Positions 26,528 to 36,419 are shown, numbered from the stretch's first letter. The stretch is 64,000 nucleotides of DNA from Desnuesiella massiliensis (GCF_001403615.1 NZ_LN879456.1:620001-684000); one strand, 5' to 3'. Program-made: numbers and translations. Notes: generated by a model from the sequence alone, not told the origin.

Positions 26528-28387
26528 ATGTATAAACTTTTAGATAAATATAGTAATCCTAAAGATATTAAAAAAATGAGTTTTGATGAATTGGACGAGT
26601 TGAGTAAAGAAATAAGAGATTTTTTGATTGAAAATGTATCAAGAACTGGAGGTCATTTGGCTTCTAACTTAGGTGTAGTAGAACTAACCTTAAGCTTATA
26701 TAAAGTTTTTGATTTAGACATAGATAAACTTGTTTGGGATGTTGGTCATCAAGCCTATATACATAAAATACTTACTGGAAGAAAAGATAAGTTTAATAGC
26801 TTAAGACAGTATAACGGACTTAGCGGATTTCCTAAAAGATGTGAGAGCAAGTATGATACTTTTGAAACCGGTCATAGTAGCACTTCTATTTCTGCTGCAT
26901 TAGGAATAGCAAGAGCTAGAGATATAAAAAAGGAACAATTTAATGTAATACCTATAATAGGGGATGGAGCCTTAACAGGAGGCATGGCTTTTGAAGCATT
27001 AAATGATGTGGGATTTAGAAAAACTAAAATGATAATTATTCTAAACGATAATCAAATGTCCATAGCAAATAATGTAGGAGGCTTATCTACATATTTAAGC
27101 AAATTAAGATTAGATCCTAGCTATAATAAATTAAAAAATGATTTTAATTCTACTATGACTAAGACAGCATTAGGTAAGGGGCTTGTAAACTCTATAAATA
27201 AACTTAAGGATAGTATCAAACAATTTATAGTACCAGGAATGCTCTTTGAGGAAATGGGAATAAAATATTTAGGTCCAATAGATGGCCATGATATTAGAGA
27301 ACTAAGCAAGGTATTATCTATGGCTAAAAATATAGATGGTCCTGTGCTTATTCATGCTATGACTCAAAAAGGAAGAGGGTATAATTTTGCTGAAAAAAAT
27401 CCAAATAAGTTCCATGGGATAGGCCCTTTCAATTGCGATAATGGTGAGATATGCATAACCTCGGAGGAAACTTATTCTAAAGCTTTTGGAGAAGAACTCA
27501 TAAAAATAGCTGAAAAAAATGAAAAAGTAGTGGCTGTTACTGCCGCCATGCCTGATGGAACAGGATTAAGAAAGTTTTCTCAGGTTTATCCAGAGAGATT
27601 TTTCGATGTGGGTATAGCGGAACAGCATGCAGTTACTTTTTCAGCGGGGCTAGCTAATGAAGGTCTGAACCCCGTATTTGCGGTGTACTCTACTTTCTTG
27701 CAAAGAGCCTACGATCAAGTACTTCACGATGTGTGCATTCAAAACCTTCCCGTTATTTTTGCTATAGATAGAGCTGGTATTGTAGGAGAAGATGGAGAAA
27801 CCCATCAAGGAGTTTTTGATCTATCTTATTTGAATCATATACCCAATATTACCGTAATTGCACCTAAATGTATAGATGAATTAAGGATCATGTTAAATTG
27901 GGCTGTAGATCAAAAATTTCCTATAGCTATTAGATATCCTAGAGGTGGTGACTATAAAAGCATTAATATTAAAGCTTTGTCTAAAATAGATTATGGCAAA
28001 TGGGAGATAATGGATGAAGGCGGAAAAATAGCAGTAATTGCTACAGGCAAGATGGTTCAGCATGCGTTAATAGCTAAGGAGCAGTTGAAAGTCTTAGGAT
28101 TAGATATAACTGTTGTTAATGCTTGCTTTATAAAGCCTCTAGATTATGAAGCTTTAGATTATTTGGCTAAAAACAAATATGATATAATAACCTTAGAAGA
28201 TAATGTAGTAACTGGAGGATTGGGTTCTGCTGTTAATAATTACTTTAGTAATAAAAATATTGATGTAAGAATAAATATATTAGGCTTTAAGGATGAATTT
28301 ATTACTCATGGTGATTTAGGAACCTTATATAAATTATATAAATTAGATGCTGATAGCATAGTTGAATTTATTAAGACTATGTATTAA
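26528..28387 (+). CDS. dxs: 1-deoxy-D-xylulose-5-phosphate synthase
   Basis: First enzyme of the MEP isoprenoid pathway, joining pyruvate and glyceraldehyde 3-phosphate with thiamine diphosphate. The 619-aa protein shows WDVGHQAYIHKILTGR, the ThDP motif GDGALTGGMAFEALN, the transketolase domain DVGIAEQHAVTFSAGLA and RAGIVGEDGETHQGVFD. The SD is AAGGGGA. It is 20 bases after ispA and 23 before tlyA. Confidence 0.96.
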   Translation: MYKLLDKYSNPKDIKKMSFDELDELSKEIRDFLIENVSRTGGHLASNLGVVELTLSLYKVFDLDIDKLVWDVGHQAYIHKILTGRKDKFNSLRQYNGLSGFPKRCESKYDTFETGHSSTSISAALGIARARDIKKEQFNVIPIIGDGALTGGMAFEALNDVGFRKTKMIIILNDNQMSIANNVGGLSTYLSKLRLDPSYNKLKNDFNSTMTKTALGKGLVNSINKLKDSIKQFIVPGMLFEEMGIKYLGPIDGHDIRELSKVLSMAKNIDGPVLIHAMTQKGRGYNFAEKNPNKFHGIGPFNCDNGEICITSEETYSKAFGEELIKIAEKNEKVVAVTAAMPDGTGLRKFSQVYPERFFDVGIAEQHAVTFSAGLANEGLNPVFAVYSTFLQRAYDQVLHDVCIQNLPVIFAIDRAGIVGEDGETHQGVFDLSYLNHIPNITVIAPKCIDELRIMLNWAVDQKFPIAIRYPRGGDYKSINIKALSKIDYGKWEIMDEGGKIAVIATGKMVQHALIAKEQLKVLGLDITVVNACFIKPLDYEALDYLAKNKYDIITLEDNVVTGGLGSAVNNYFSNKNIDVRINILGFKDEFITHGDLGTLYKLYKLDADSIVEFIKTMY

Positions 28388-28410
28388 ATTGAATGTCTGA
28401 GGAGAGTTAA

Positions 28411-29220
28411 ATGAAGGAAGCTAAAGAGAGATTAGATATATTACTGACCAATAAAGGATTTTTTGAATCAAGAGAAAAAGCTAAGGCTAACATTATGTCA
28501 GGTAATGTTTTTGTAGATGGTTTTAGAATTGATAAATGTGGAGAACAAGTTAAAGTAGATGCTTTAATTGAAATAAAAGGAGAGACTATGCCTTACGTAA
28601 GCAGAGGCGGTCTCAAGCTAGAAAAAGCTATAAGGGAATTTAAAATTAATTTAAATGAAAAAAAATGTTTTGATATAGGTGCCTCTACTGGAGGATTTAC
28701 AGATTGTATGTTACAAAATGGAGCTGAAAAGGTGGTCGCAATAGATGTCGGATATGGCCAATTTGCTTGGAAATTAAGAACTGATCCTAGAGTAATCTGC
28801 TTAGAGAGGACCAATGTAAGATATGTAAAAAAAGAGGATTTCGATTTCCAAGGAGACTTTGCTAGTATTGATGTATCCTTTATATCTTTAGAAAAGGTTA
28901 TTCCACCTGTATTAAATTTACTTAATGAAAATGGCGAAGTAATAGCACTCATAAAGCCTCAATTTGAAGCCGGTAAAGAGAAAGTTGGAAAAAAGGGAGT
29001 TGTGAGGGATAAGAAAGTGCATTATGAGGTAATAAGCAATGTGGTTAATCTCCTTAGAACCTTAAATGTTAAAATAAAAGACCTTAATTATTCTCCAATT
29101 AAAGGTCCTGAGGGTAATATTGAATTTCTAATTTATTTTACTAAAAATGAAAATGCAGTAGAAAATTTGGAAGAAAATAAAATTTGTGATATAGTGGAGT
29201 TAGCGCATAACAGTTTATAA
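28411..29220 (+). CDS. tlyA: TlyA-family S4-domain rRNA methyltransferase
   Basis: A 269-aa protein with an N-terminal S4 domain (about 1-65) and an FtsJ-like methyltransferase domain (CFDIGASTGGFTDCML for SAM; IALIKPQFEAGKEKVGKKG with the catalytic Lys). TlyA proteins methylate 2'-O positions in rRNA; some were described as hemolysins, probably indirectly. The gene sits in the usual dxs-tlyA-nadK-argR-recN run. Confidence 0.9.
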   Translation: MKEAKERLDILLTNKGFFESREKAKANIMSGNVFVDGFRIDKCGEQVKVDALIEIKGETMPYVSRGGLKLEKAIREFKINLNEKKCFDIGASTGGFTDCMLQNGAEKVVAIDVGYGQFAWKLRTDPRVICLERTNVRYVKKEDFDFQGDFASIDVSFISLEKVIPPVLNLLNENGEVIALIKPQFEAGKEKVGKKGVVRDKKVHYEVISNVVNLLRTLNVKIKDLNYSPIKGPEGNIEFLIYFTKNENAVENLEENKICDIVELAHNSL

Positions 29221-29252
29221 ATTTTTTCAAAGGAGCTGTAAAATTTTTTATT

Positions 29253-30107
29253 ATGAAAAATATAGGCTTAAATATAAATTCATCTAAGGATCCAAATAAT
29301 AATGTATTAAATAAAATTACAGAAACCTTAAATCATTGTATAAAGGATGGAAACATTCATATATTTAAGGATTCCATAGGCTTAAGCGATGAAAAGGTAA
29401 AAAATTTAGACTTAATAATATCATTAGGTGGCGATGGTACTATTTTAAGTACTGCTAGATCAGTTTCAAGATACAAAGTACCTATTTTAGGAGTAAACAT
29501 AGGAAATCTTGGATTTCTAACCAGTGTGGAAATCTCAGAATTTAAAGCAGCTATAAATTCAATTTTACAAGGGGATTTTTTTATTGAAGAAAGAATCATG
29601 CTGGAATGTACTATGGGCTTAAACGATTCTGATAAATTAATTTGCCTTAATGATATTGTTATAGCTAAGGATACCTTATCAAGAATTGTAAGATATGATG
29701 TAACAGTAGATGGAAATTTTTGCACATCATTTACAGGAGACGGTATAATAATATCAACACCTACAGGTTCCACTGCTTATTCCTTGTCTGCTGGAGGGCC
29801 TATTATTTATCCTAATTTAAGCTTAATATCTATAACACCAATTTGTCCACATACTCAAGGAATTAGAACTATGATTTTAAATTCATCAAGTAAAATTGGA
29901 ATAACAGTAAAAAATTTAAAAGAAAATGTTTATCTTACAGCTGATGGTCAAGAGTCAGTGCCAATTAATAAGGATAATAATGAAGTTCAAATTTATTGTT
30001 CTCAAAATTCATGCAGAATAGTTAAACTTAATAACTATGATTATTTCGATATTTTAAGAAAGAAAATTATGTGGAGAACTAGAGAATGTGTAGGTGATTT
30101 AGAATGA
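29253..30107 (+). CDS. nadK: NAD kinase
   Basis: Phosphorylates NAD to NADP. The 284-aa protein has SLGGDGTILSTAR (catalytic Asp), GVNIGNLGFLTS, NDIVIAK and TPTGSTAYSLSAGGPI. The start is less certain: AAAGGAG lies about 18 bases before ATG 29253, but no closer in-frame start fits. It overlaps argR by 4 bases (ATGA), so the two are coupled. Confidence 0.94.
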   Translation: MKNIGLNINSSKDPNNNVLNKITETLNHCIKDGNIHIFKDSIGLSDEKVKNLDLIISLGGDGTILSTARSVSRYKVPILGVNIGNLGFLTSVEISEFKAAINSILQGDFFIEERIMLECTMGLNDSDKLICLNDIVIAKDTLSRIVRYDVTVDGNFCTSFTGDGIIISTPTGSTAYSLSAGGPIIYPNLSLISITPICPHTQGIRTMILNSSSKIGITVKNLKENVYLTADGQESVPINKDNNEVQIYCSQNSCRIVKLNNYDYFDILRKKIMWRTRECVGDLE

Positions 30108-30559
30108 AATCAAAACGTCATAATAAAATTTTGGAAATAATTTCTACAAAAGATATTGAAACTCAAGAAGAGCTTGCGGATGAGTTAAAATTAAGTGGTT
30201 TTGACGTAACACAAGCTACTGTATCAAGAGATATAAAGATATTAAAGCTCATAAAGGTATTATCCTCTAGCGGTAAATATAAATATGTAGCTATTAATGC
30301 TCAGCAAAATGAAATAGCTGATAAATTGGTTAACATATTTTCAAATACTGTAATTCATGTAGAAAATGTAGATAAATTTGTAATACTTAAAACTATTACT
30401 GGTTCAGCCTCGGCGGCGGCTGAAGCTTTGGACTCATTAAATTTAATGGAAGTAGCTGGAACTATCGCTGGAGACAATACAATATTTATAGTAGTTAGAT
30501 CTACTGAGAAAGCGGAAGAATTAGTAGACAAAATTAAAAGAATGATTAATAAACATTAA
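30104..30559 (+). CDS. argR: Arginine repressor ArgR/AhrC
   Basis: A 151-aa regulator: N-terminal winged helix (RHNKILEIISTKDIETQEEL, then TQATVSRDIK, the recognition helix) and C-terminal arginine-binding trimerisation domain (GTIAGDNTIFIV). It controls arginine genes elsewhere. Overlap with nadK and the position before recN are conserved in Firmicutes. Confidence 0.95.
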   Translation: MKSKRHNKILEIISTKDIETQEELADELKLSGFDVTQATVSRDIKILKLIKVLSSSGKYKYVAINAQQNEIADKLVNIFSNTVIHVENVDKFVILKTITGSASAAAEALDSLNLMEVAGTIAGDNTIFIVVRSTEKAEELVDKIKRMINKH

Positions 30560-30582
30560 TTTATTAGTAAGGTGGTAGAGTA

Positions 30583-32277
30583 ATGCTTCTACAAATAAAT
30601 ATAAATAATTTTGCATTAATTGAGAAATTATCCATAGACTTTACTAAAGGATTTAACGTTTTATCCGGAGAAACCGGAGCTGGTAAATCTATTTTAATTG
30701 ATGCAATTAATTTTGTTTTAGGAGAAAAATTCAATAAAGATTTTATTAGAACAGGAGAGGAAAAAACTTCCGTAGAAGCTATTTTTTTTATTGAGAATAG
30801 TAAAACTAAAATACTATTAGAAGAATTAGATATTGAATTTGAAGATATACTAATAATAACTAGAGAGACTTTTTATAATGGTAAAAGTATAGTTAAAGTT
30901 AATGGAAAATCTATTTTGATTTCAACCTTAAAGCAAATATCAAAAACATTAATAGATATTCATGGTCAACATGAAAATCAAAATCTACTAGATAGCAGTA
31001 ATCATATTTTTTATCTAGATAGTTTTGGAGAAAATAATATAAGAAATGTAAAGCTAGAGTATATTGAATTATACAAAAAATACAATGAAATAATTGCGAA
31101 GATCGATAAGCTTAAGGGAAATAAAGATATCGATAAAGTAGCAGATTATTTAGTATTTCAAATTAAGGATATAGATTCAGCAAAGCTAAAAATTGGAGAA
31201 GACTTAGAATTAGAAAAAAGTTATAGTATATTGTCTAATGCTGAAAAAATAAGTAATAGTTTAAATAATTCTTTTAATTATTTATATTCTACAGGAGATA
31301 CTTCCAATGCTTTTGATATGATAGGCAACGCAGTTAAAGAATTAAGGATAGCTGAAAAACATATAGATAAGATAAAAACACTATCTTCATCTTTAGAGGA
31401 AATGTATTTTTCTCTTGAAGAAATAATTCGCGAATTAAGGGATCTTAAAGAAACTGTAGTATATAATGAAGTTGAACTAGAGAAAGTAAATAATAGAATT
31501 TATGAAATAAGCCAGTATAAGAAAAAATATGGAAAGACTATCGAAGATATTTTAGGATATAAAGCTTCTTTAGAAAATAAATATGAAGAACTTGTAAATT
31601 CAGAAAAAATTATTAATGATTTAAATAATGAAAAGAAAGAAACTGAATTACAGCTTAATACTAAAGCTGAAGAATTACACAAGATAAGAAAAGAAATTTC
31701 AGAGGTGCTTATCAACGCTATAGAGTCTGAATTAAAATATGTAGGGCTTGAAAAGAGCAGATTTCATATTGAGTTAGGCAAGGAAGAAAGTTTTAATATA
31801 AATGGTAAGGATAAAGTTCAATTTTTAATTTCAACTAATCCTGGTGAACCTTTAAAACCGCTAGAAAAGGTTGTATCTGGTGGGGAACTTTCTAGAATAA
31901 TGCTCTCTTTAAAGACCGTTTTTATAGATAAGGATGAAATTCCTATTGTAATATTCGATGAAATCGATACAGGTATAAGTGGAAGAATAGCTCAGTGCGT
32001 TGCAGAAAAAATGTTTTTAATATCCACTAAACATCAAGTTTTTTGCGTAACTCATTTGCCGCAGATAGCATCCATGTCAGATACTCATTATCTAGTGTAC
32101 AAACAAATTATAGATGATAAAACCTATACGAATTTATGTAGACTATCTATTGAAGAAAAGGTTAAAGAGATTGCTAAAATGATTGCTAGCTCTGATGTAA
32201 CTAATGTAACTATTGAAAATGCCAAAGAGCTAATAGAAATAGCTCAAAGTAAAAAAAATAATTTAATTAATACATAA
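30583..32277 (+). CDS. recN: DNA repair protein RecN
   Basis: An SMC-like ATPase acting early in double-strand break repair. The 564-aa protein has Walker A GETGAGKSI near residue 31, two coiled-coil arms (about 150-230 and 290-385), the ABC signature SGGELSRIML and Walker B FDEIDTGISG. It ends at a clear terminator, closing the nusB-recN cluster. Confidence 0.95.
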   Translation: MLLQININNFALIEKLSIDFTKGFNVLSGETGAGKSILIDAINFVLGEKFNKDFIRTGEEKTSVEAIFFIENSKTKILLEELDIEFEDILIITRETFYNGKSIVKVNGKSILISTLKQISKTLIDIHGQHENQNLLDSSNHIFYLDSFGENNIRNVKLEYIELYKKYNEIIAKIDKLKGNKDIDKVADYLVFQIKDIDSAKLKIGEDLELEKSYSILSNAEKISNSLNNSFNYLYSTGDTSNAFDMIGNAVKELRIAEKHIDKIKTLSSSLEEMYFSLEEIIRELRDLKETVVYNEVELEKVNNRIYEISQYKKKYGKTIEDILGYKASLENKYEELVNSEKIINDLNNEKKETELQLNTKAEELHKIRKEISEVLINAIESELKYVGLEKSRFHIELGKEESFNINGKDKVQFLISTNPGEPLKPLEKVVSGGELSRIMLSLKTVFIDKDEIPIVIFDEIDTGISGRIAQCVAEKMFLISTKHQVFCVTHLPQIASMSDTHYLVYKQIIDDKTYTNLCRLSIEEKVKEIAKMIASSDVTNVTIENAKELIEIAQSKKNNLINT

Positions 32278-32299
32278 TTTTTACCAATATAGAGAAAAT

Positions 32300-32332
32300 A
32301 AAACCATAAGTTTTGATACTTATGGTTTTTTT
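32300..32332 (+). terminator. Rho-independent terminator after recN
   Basis: AAAACCATAAGT (32300-32311) pairs with ACTTATGGTTTT (32318-32329), followed by a T-run. Confidence 0.9.
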
Positions 32333-32502
32333 GTGCTTATATTTATTTTTTATCTTTATCATCTTTAAAATTTAATATCTTTAAAATTATCATAATTTAA
32401 CAATTAAAATAATCTATTAACTACAATAACAGCTTTACTATAGCATAAATAAAATTGAAAGAGGGAAATTTAAAGATAAAGAATTAAAAAGGAGGAGTAA
32501 AC

Positions 32503-33714
32503 ATGCAAAAGAAGAAGCTATTTAGACTAGGTTGTATTTTAACTCCTATTTTAATAATATTCCTTAATTTTTATATAAATTTTAATAAAATACCTAGTAT
32601 TATATTTGTAAAAGAGAATGCTTTATATAACACAGATAAAATAATAAAAGTTGGGAACCTGTATACTTCTTCCATAAACAGAAATAATAACTCTAATAGA
32701 ATTGATCTTAAGTTTCTTGGTTTATTTCCTGTTAAATCTGTTTCTGTAAGAGCTGTACCTGATATGGAAGTATACCCAGGTGGTACTAGTATTGGAGTAA
32801 AATTATCAACAAAAGGTGTATTAGTAGTAGCCTTTTCAGATGTGGAAGCAAGAGATGGCAAATTACCTAGTCCAGCAGCGCAAAGCGGCGTAAATATTGG
32901 AGACTCTATATTAAAAGTAAATAATGTAAGTATTGAAAGTGCAGAGCAGTTAGTTAAGTTAATTAATGAAAGTGAAGGAAAAGAAATAGAGCTAGTTATT
33001 AGTAGAAAAGGTCAGATAATAAATAAAAAGATTACTCCCGTGAAGCATTCTAATGAGAGTAAATATAAGATTGGATTATGGGTAAGAGATTCAACAGCTG
33101 GAGTTGGAACTTTAACTTTCTATGATGCTAAAAGTAAAATTTTTGGAGCTTTAGGCCATCCTATAACGGATGTAGATACAGGTACATTACTAAGTGTCAG
33201 TAAAGGAAATATTGTAAAGTCATCTATAGTAAATATACGAAAAGGCGAAAAAGGTAATCCTGGAGAGCTTAAAGGTATCTTTATAGAAGAGAATAGAAAT
33301 ATTGGAAGTATATCAAATAATACTGAATGCGGTATTTTTGGAGAATCAAAAGAAAACTTAGCAAATAGTATTTACTCTAAACCTATTAAGATTGCATTAA
33401 GAAATGAAATAAAAGAAGGACCAGCAAAAATAATTACAACCATAGATGAAGATGGTCCTAAATTATATAATATAGAAATACAGAAACTGTTACAGCAAGA
33501 ATCTCCTGGACCTAAAAGCATGCTAATAAAAATAACTGATCCTGTTCTTTTAGATAAAACCGGTGGAATAGTTCAGGGCATGAGTGGTAGCCCAATAATA
33601 CAAAATGGAAAATTGGTAGGTGCAGTTACTCATGTACTAATAAATAAGCCTGATACAGGATATGGAATATATATTGAATGGATGATAAAAGATTCCAATA
33701 TACTTTCAAAATAA
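32503..33714 (+). CDS. spoIVB: SpoIVB serine peptidase
   Basis: Forespore-secreted protease that triggers pro-sigma-K processing in Bacillus. The 403-aa protein has an N-terminal membrane anchor (LGCILTPILIIFLNFYINF), a PDZ domain (about 100-175) and an S55-type serine protease domain with ALGHPITDVDTG (His) and GMSGSPIIQNGKLVGAVTH (Ser). The SD is AAAAAGGAGG. It lies directly upstream of spo0A, the standard arrangement. Confidence 0.95.
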   Translation: MQKKKLFRLGCILTPILIIFLNFYINFNKIPSIIFVKENALYNTDKIIKVGNLYTSSINRNNNSNRIDLKFLGLFPVKSVSVRAVPDMEVYPGGTSIGVKLSTKGVLVVAFSDVEARDGKLPSPAAQSGVNIGDSILKVNNVSIESAEQLVKLINESEGKEIELVISRKGQIINKKITPVKHSNESKYKIGLWVRDSTAGVGTLTFYDAKSKIFGALGHPITDVDTGTLLSVSKGNIVKSSIVNIRKGEKGNPGELKGIFIEENRNIGSISNNTECGIFGESKENLANSIYSKPIKIALRNEIKEGPAKIITTIDEDGPKLYNIEIQKLLQQESPGPKSMLIKITDPVLLDKTGGIVQGMSGSPIIQNGKLVGAVTHVLINKPDTGYGIYIEWMIKDSNILSK

Positions 33715-33824
33715 AAAAATTAATGGTATAGATAGTAATTTGGTAATATTTTACTACCTATATCATTATTTACATAAAAAAAATAATAAGAAAAATTTAA
33801 AAGTAGAAGGAATTATTATAGTTT

Positions 33825-33831
33825 TGTCGAA
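33825..33831 (+). promoter_or_regulatory. 0A box upstream of spo0A
   Basis: TGTCGAA matches the core of the Spo0A-binding site (0A box, TGTCGAA on one strand) and lies 50 bases before the spo0A ATG. Autoregulation of spo0A through 0A boxes is established in Bacillus and reported in clostridia; here it is inferred from the match and position. Confidence 0.55.
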
Positions 33832-33880
33832 TTACTTAGTTGTTAAGAAATGGAATATAATATTAAAGGGGAGAATATAT

Positions 33881-34693
33881 ATGGAAGATTCTAAAATAAC
33901 GGTTCTAATTGCTGATGATAACAAAGAATTTTGTAACATACTAAACGATTATCTACTAAATCAAAGGGATATTGTTGTAACAGGTATAGCAAAAGATGGA
34001 GTAGAAGCTCTAAAATTAATAGAAGAGAGAAAGCCTGATTTAGTTGTATTAGATATAATAATGCCTCATTTAGACGGGCTAGGAGTTTTAGAAAGACTAA
34101 ATACTATGAATTTAAATCCTATGCCAAGAATAATTGTATTATCTGCAGTTGGACAAGACAAGATAACTCAAAGAGCTATCACTTTAGGTGCTGATTATTA
34201 TGTAGTAAAACCTTTTGATATGGATGTATTCACTAAGAGAATCAGACAAATGTTCAATAATACTATTTCTAGCGATGATACAAGAAAAACTATTTCTTTA
34301 ATAGATACTACTGAAATTAAAATCAACAAAAAAGAACCTTTAGATTTGGAGGCAGAAATTACTAATATAATTCATGAAATAGGAGTTCCAGCTCATATAA
34401 AAGGATATATGTATTTAAGAGAAGCAATTACTATGGTAGTTAATGATATGGAGCTGTTGTCTGCTGTTACAAAGGAATTATATCCATCAATAGCTAAAAA
34501 ATATAATACTACTGCTAGCAGAGTAGAAAGAGCTATTAGACATGCTATTGAAGTAGCTTGGGGTAGAGGTCAAGTAGAAGCTATAAACAAATTATTTGGC
34601 TATACTATTCATAATGATAAGGGCAAGCCAACAAATAGTGAATTCATAGCAATGGTAGCTGATAAGTTAAGACTTAAAAATAAGGTAAGTTAA
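33881..34693 (+). CDS. spo0A: Sporulation master regulator Spo0A
   Basis: A 270-aa response regulator. The receiver domain (1-125) has the acidic pair (LIADDN), the phospho-acceptor Asp in LVVLDIIMPHLDG, and the conserved Lys in VVKPFD. The effector domain holds the recognition helix ASRVERAIRHAIEVAWGRG. ATG 33881 follows AAAGGGGAG; an upstream in-frame extension is not conserved in the family. The final 91 bases recur at 47688-47778, so its present 3' end was probably supplied by the integrated island, with the protein left intact. A 0A box lies upstream. Confidence 0.97.
   Translation: MEDSKITVLIADDNKEFCNILNDYLLNQRDIVVTGIAKDGVEALKLIEERKPDLVVLDIIMPHLDGLGVLERLNTMNLNPMPRIIVLSAVGQDKITQRAITLGADYYVVKPFDMDVFTKRIRQMFNNTISSDDTRKTISLIDTTEIKINKKEPLDLEAEITNIIHEIGVPAHIKGYMYLREAITMVVNDMELLSAVTKELYPSIAKKYNTTASRVERAIRHAIEVAWGRGQVEAINKLFGYTIHNDKGKPTNSEFIAMVADKLRLKNKVS
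34603..34693 (+). repeat. Left attachment-site repeat (3' end of spo0A)
   Basis: These 91 bases match 47688-47778 at 83 positions (8 substitutions by hand alignment). The last 20 bases (TTAAAAATAAGGTAAGTTAA) are identical. They encode the last 30 residues and stop of Spo0A. I interpret them as the left attachment site carried by the element. Confidence 0.85.
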
Positions 34694-34716
34694 GCTAGAT
34701 ATATCAACGGGTTAAG

Positions 34717-34743
34717 ATGTGTATATACACCTAACCTATATCC
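34717..34743. repeat. Inverted hairpin near the left island end
   Basis: A GGTTA...TAACC hairpin enclosing GTGTATATACAC lies about 25 bases after the spo0A stop. Its right part TAACCTATATCC (34732-34743) is an exact inverted copy of GGATATAGGTTA at 47487-47498 near the right end. It may be an integrase arm-type site, or a substitute spo0A terminator; it has no T-tract. Confidence 0.45.
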
Positions 34744-34836
34744 AACTGATAACTTTTCAAACCAACTTATATGTTAAAATTAAAAAACACTTTCTGTATC
34801 AGAATTTACTAATTTTGGTACGGAGGTGTTTTTATT

Positions 34837-35859
34837 TTGCCTAGAATTAAAAAAAATCTTATGACATTAAAGGATGCTTTAGGAGCGTTTATGATTAACT
34901 GTACTAATAAAGATTTAACTAAAAAAACATTAAATAGCTATGAGAGTACATTAAAATTATTTTTTAAGTATTTAGAAGAAGAATTTAACATTAAAGAAAT
35001 TGAAATGGTAGAGGAAAAACATATAAAAGGGTATTTAGACTTTACCAAGGAAAGAGGAAAATATTCTTTTATAGCAAGTGCAGAAAGCATTGATATAAAT
35101 AAACCTAATAATCGTTTAGACTTTGGAAAAGAAGTTAGCATTGCAACTATAAATAATTATTTAAGGAATATAAAAGTATTTTTTAATTTTGCTCTTGAAG
35201 ATAAATACATTAAGGCTAATCCAGCAATGCGTATAAAACAATTTAAGGCTACCCGTAGACCAAAAGAGAATATAACAGATGAAGACTTTAAAAAGCTTAT
35301 TAAAGTTATAGATACTACTGTTTTTTTCGGACATAGAGATTATGTGATTATTCATTTACTAATGGACACTGGTATGAGAATTGGTGAAACATTGGCATTA
35401 AAAGAGAAGGATGTAATATTAGATAAAAGAGCTATATTTATAAGTGCAGATATATATAAGGGACGAAAAGATAGGTATGTTTTTTATTTTGTTACAATGC
35501 AAAAGATTTTACAGAGGTGATGGATTATAAAGAAAGATATTTAAGTACAGATTTACTATTTCCATCCACAAAAGGAAATAAATTAGAAGTAACCAATATA
35601 GAAAAGAATTTAAAAAAATATGTATTAAGAGCAAGATTAAATCCTAATATTTCTTGTCACCATTTCAGGAATAATTCTGGAAAGAGATTTTTAATGGCTG
35701 GAGGTAGTATATACTCTATCTCAGGTTTTAGGTCATAGTAGTGTAGAAGTTACTGAAAAAGCATATGCGGATTCACAAGCTTTTTTAAGGACTTTTAGAG
35801 AAGTAAATAGTGAAATCTTTATTGATACAATGAATTTTATTCAAGAAAATATGATATAA
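34837..35859 (+). pseudogene. Tyrosine recombinase (integrase) with two frameshifts
   Basis: Three consecutive reading frames together give one phage/ICE-type integrase of about 340 aa. Segment 1 (to about 35517) has the SAM-like DNA-binding domain and the first catalytic Arg (MDTGMRIGETLAL). A one-base loss near 35518 shifts to segment 2 with the H-x-x-R motif (CHHFRN). A second one-base loss near 35713 shifts to segment 3, TLSQVLGHSSVEVTEKAYAD, with the catalytic His and nucleophile Tyr. All catalytic residues survive, so inactivation is recent unless these are sequencing errors. TTG 34837 follows GGAGGTG. It is placed to be the integrase of the spo0A island. Confidence 0.85.
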
Positions 35860-35867
35860 AAGAGTAG

Positions 35868-36161
35868 ATGACTATGTTAAATAAAATAAAGAATATAAAA
35901 AATAAGAGTTTAGATTTAGTTTATTGCATTTCTATAGCCGCTAGTTTTACTGCTTTAACTATAAATGCATATAAAGCAGATGTAAGTGGAGCTTTAGAGA
36001 ACTTATTTGCTCTTATGGCTATGTTAGTAATATTTAGCTATACAAAAATAGTTAAGCAGCTAGAAGACCAATTAGAATATAAAGATAAAGAAATTGAAGC
36101 ATTAGAGAGAATACTAGAATTGAATGAAAAAATATTTGGAATTTTTAAAAAGTTTTCTTGA
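35868..36161 (+). CDS. Small membrane protein with coiled coil, unknown
   Basis: A 97-aa protein I do not recognise. It has a short basic N-terminus, two hydrophobic stretches (about 18-38 and 46-58: LVYCISIAASFTALTINAY and LFALMAMLVIFSY) and a charged heptad-like tail (QLEDQLEYKDKEIEALERI). Such a holin- or anchor-like layout is common in phage-derived regions. ATG 35868 and ATG 35874 are both possible; neither has a strong SD. It starts 8 bases after the integrase remnant. Confidence 0.5.
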   Translation: MTMLNKIKNIKNKSLDLVYCISIAASFTALTINAYKADVSGALENLFALMAMLVIFSYTKIVKQLEDQLEYKDKEIEALERILELNEKIFGIFKKFS

Positions 36162-36251
36162 AAAGATAAAAAACGAATAGTTGTTTTGGGTAATTAATGT
36201 TTTGATAGGTTTAGTGTTTTGAATTTTTATGATTTGAAAGTTTTAGTGGTG

Positions 36252-36279
36252 AAAGCTCTCTTTTTAGGGAGTCTTTTAT
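36252..36279 (+). terminator. Rho-independent terminator
   Basis: AAAGCTCTC (36252-36260) pairs with 36267-36276 with one bulged T, followed by Ts. It would end transcription of the small membrane protein gene. Confidence 0.6.
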
Positions 36280-36382
36280 AAATTTATGATTGGGTTTTAT
36301 TTATGGATGATATATTTGGTTTTTGTAAGTGACTATAGGAATACTATAGTAAAACTATAGAGATATTATAAAATACTTGATA

Positions 36383-36419
36383 AATATGACTTATAATAAT
36401 ATCATAGAAAAATATTTAA
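36383..36419 (+). repeat. Duplicated promoter-like block, island copy
   Basis: These 37 bases match 58180-58215 with two substitutions and one 1-base indel. Both contain TTATAATAA and ATCATAGAAAA, which look promoter-like. Each is followed within about 120 bases by a terminator hairpin and then a convergent minus-strand gene. Confidence 0.6.
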
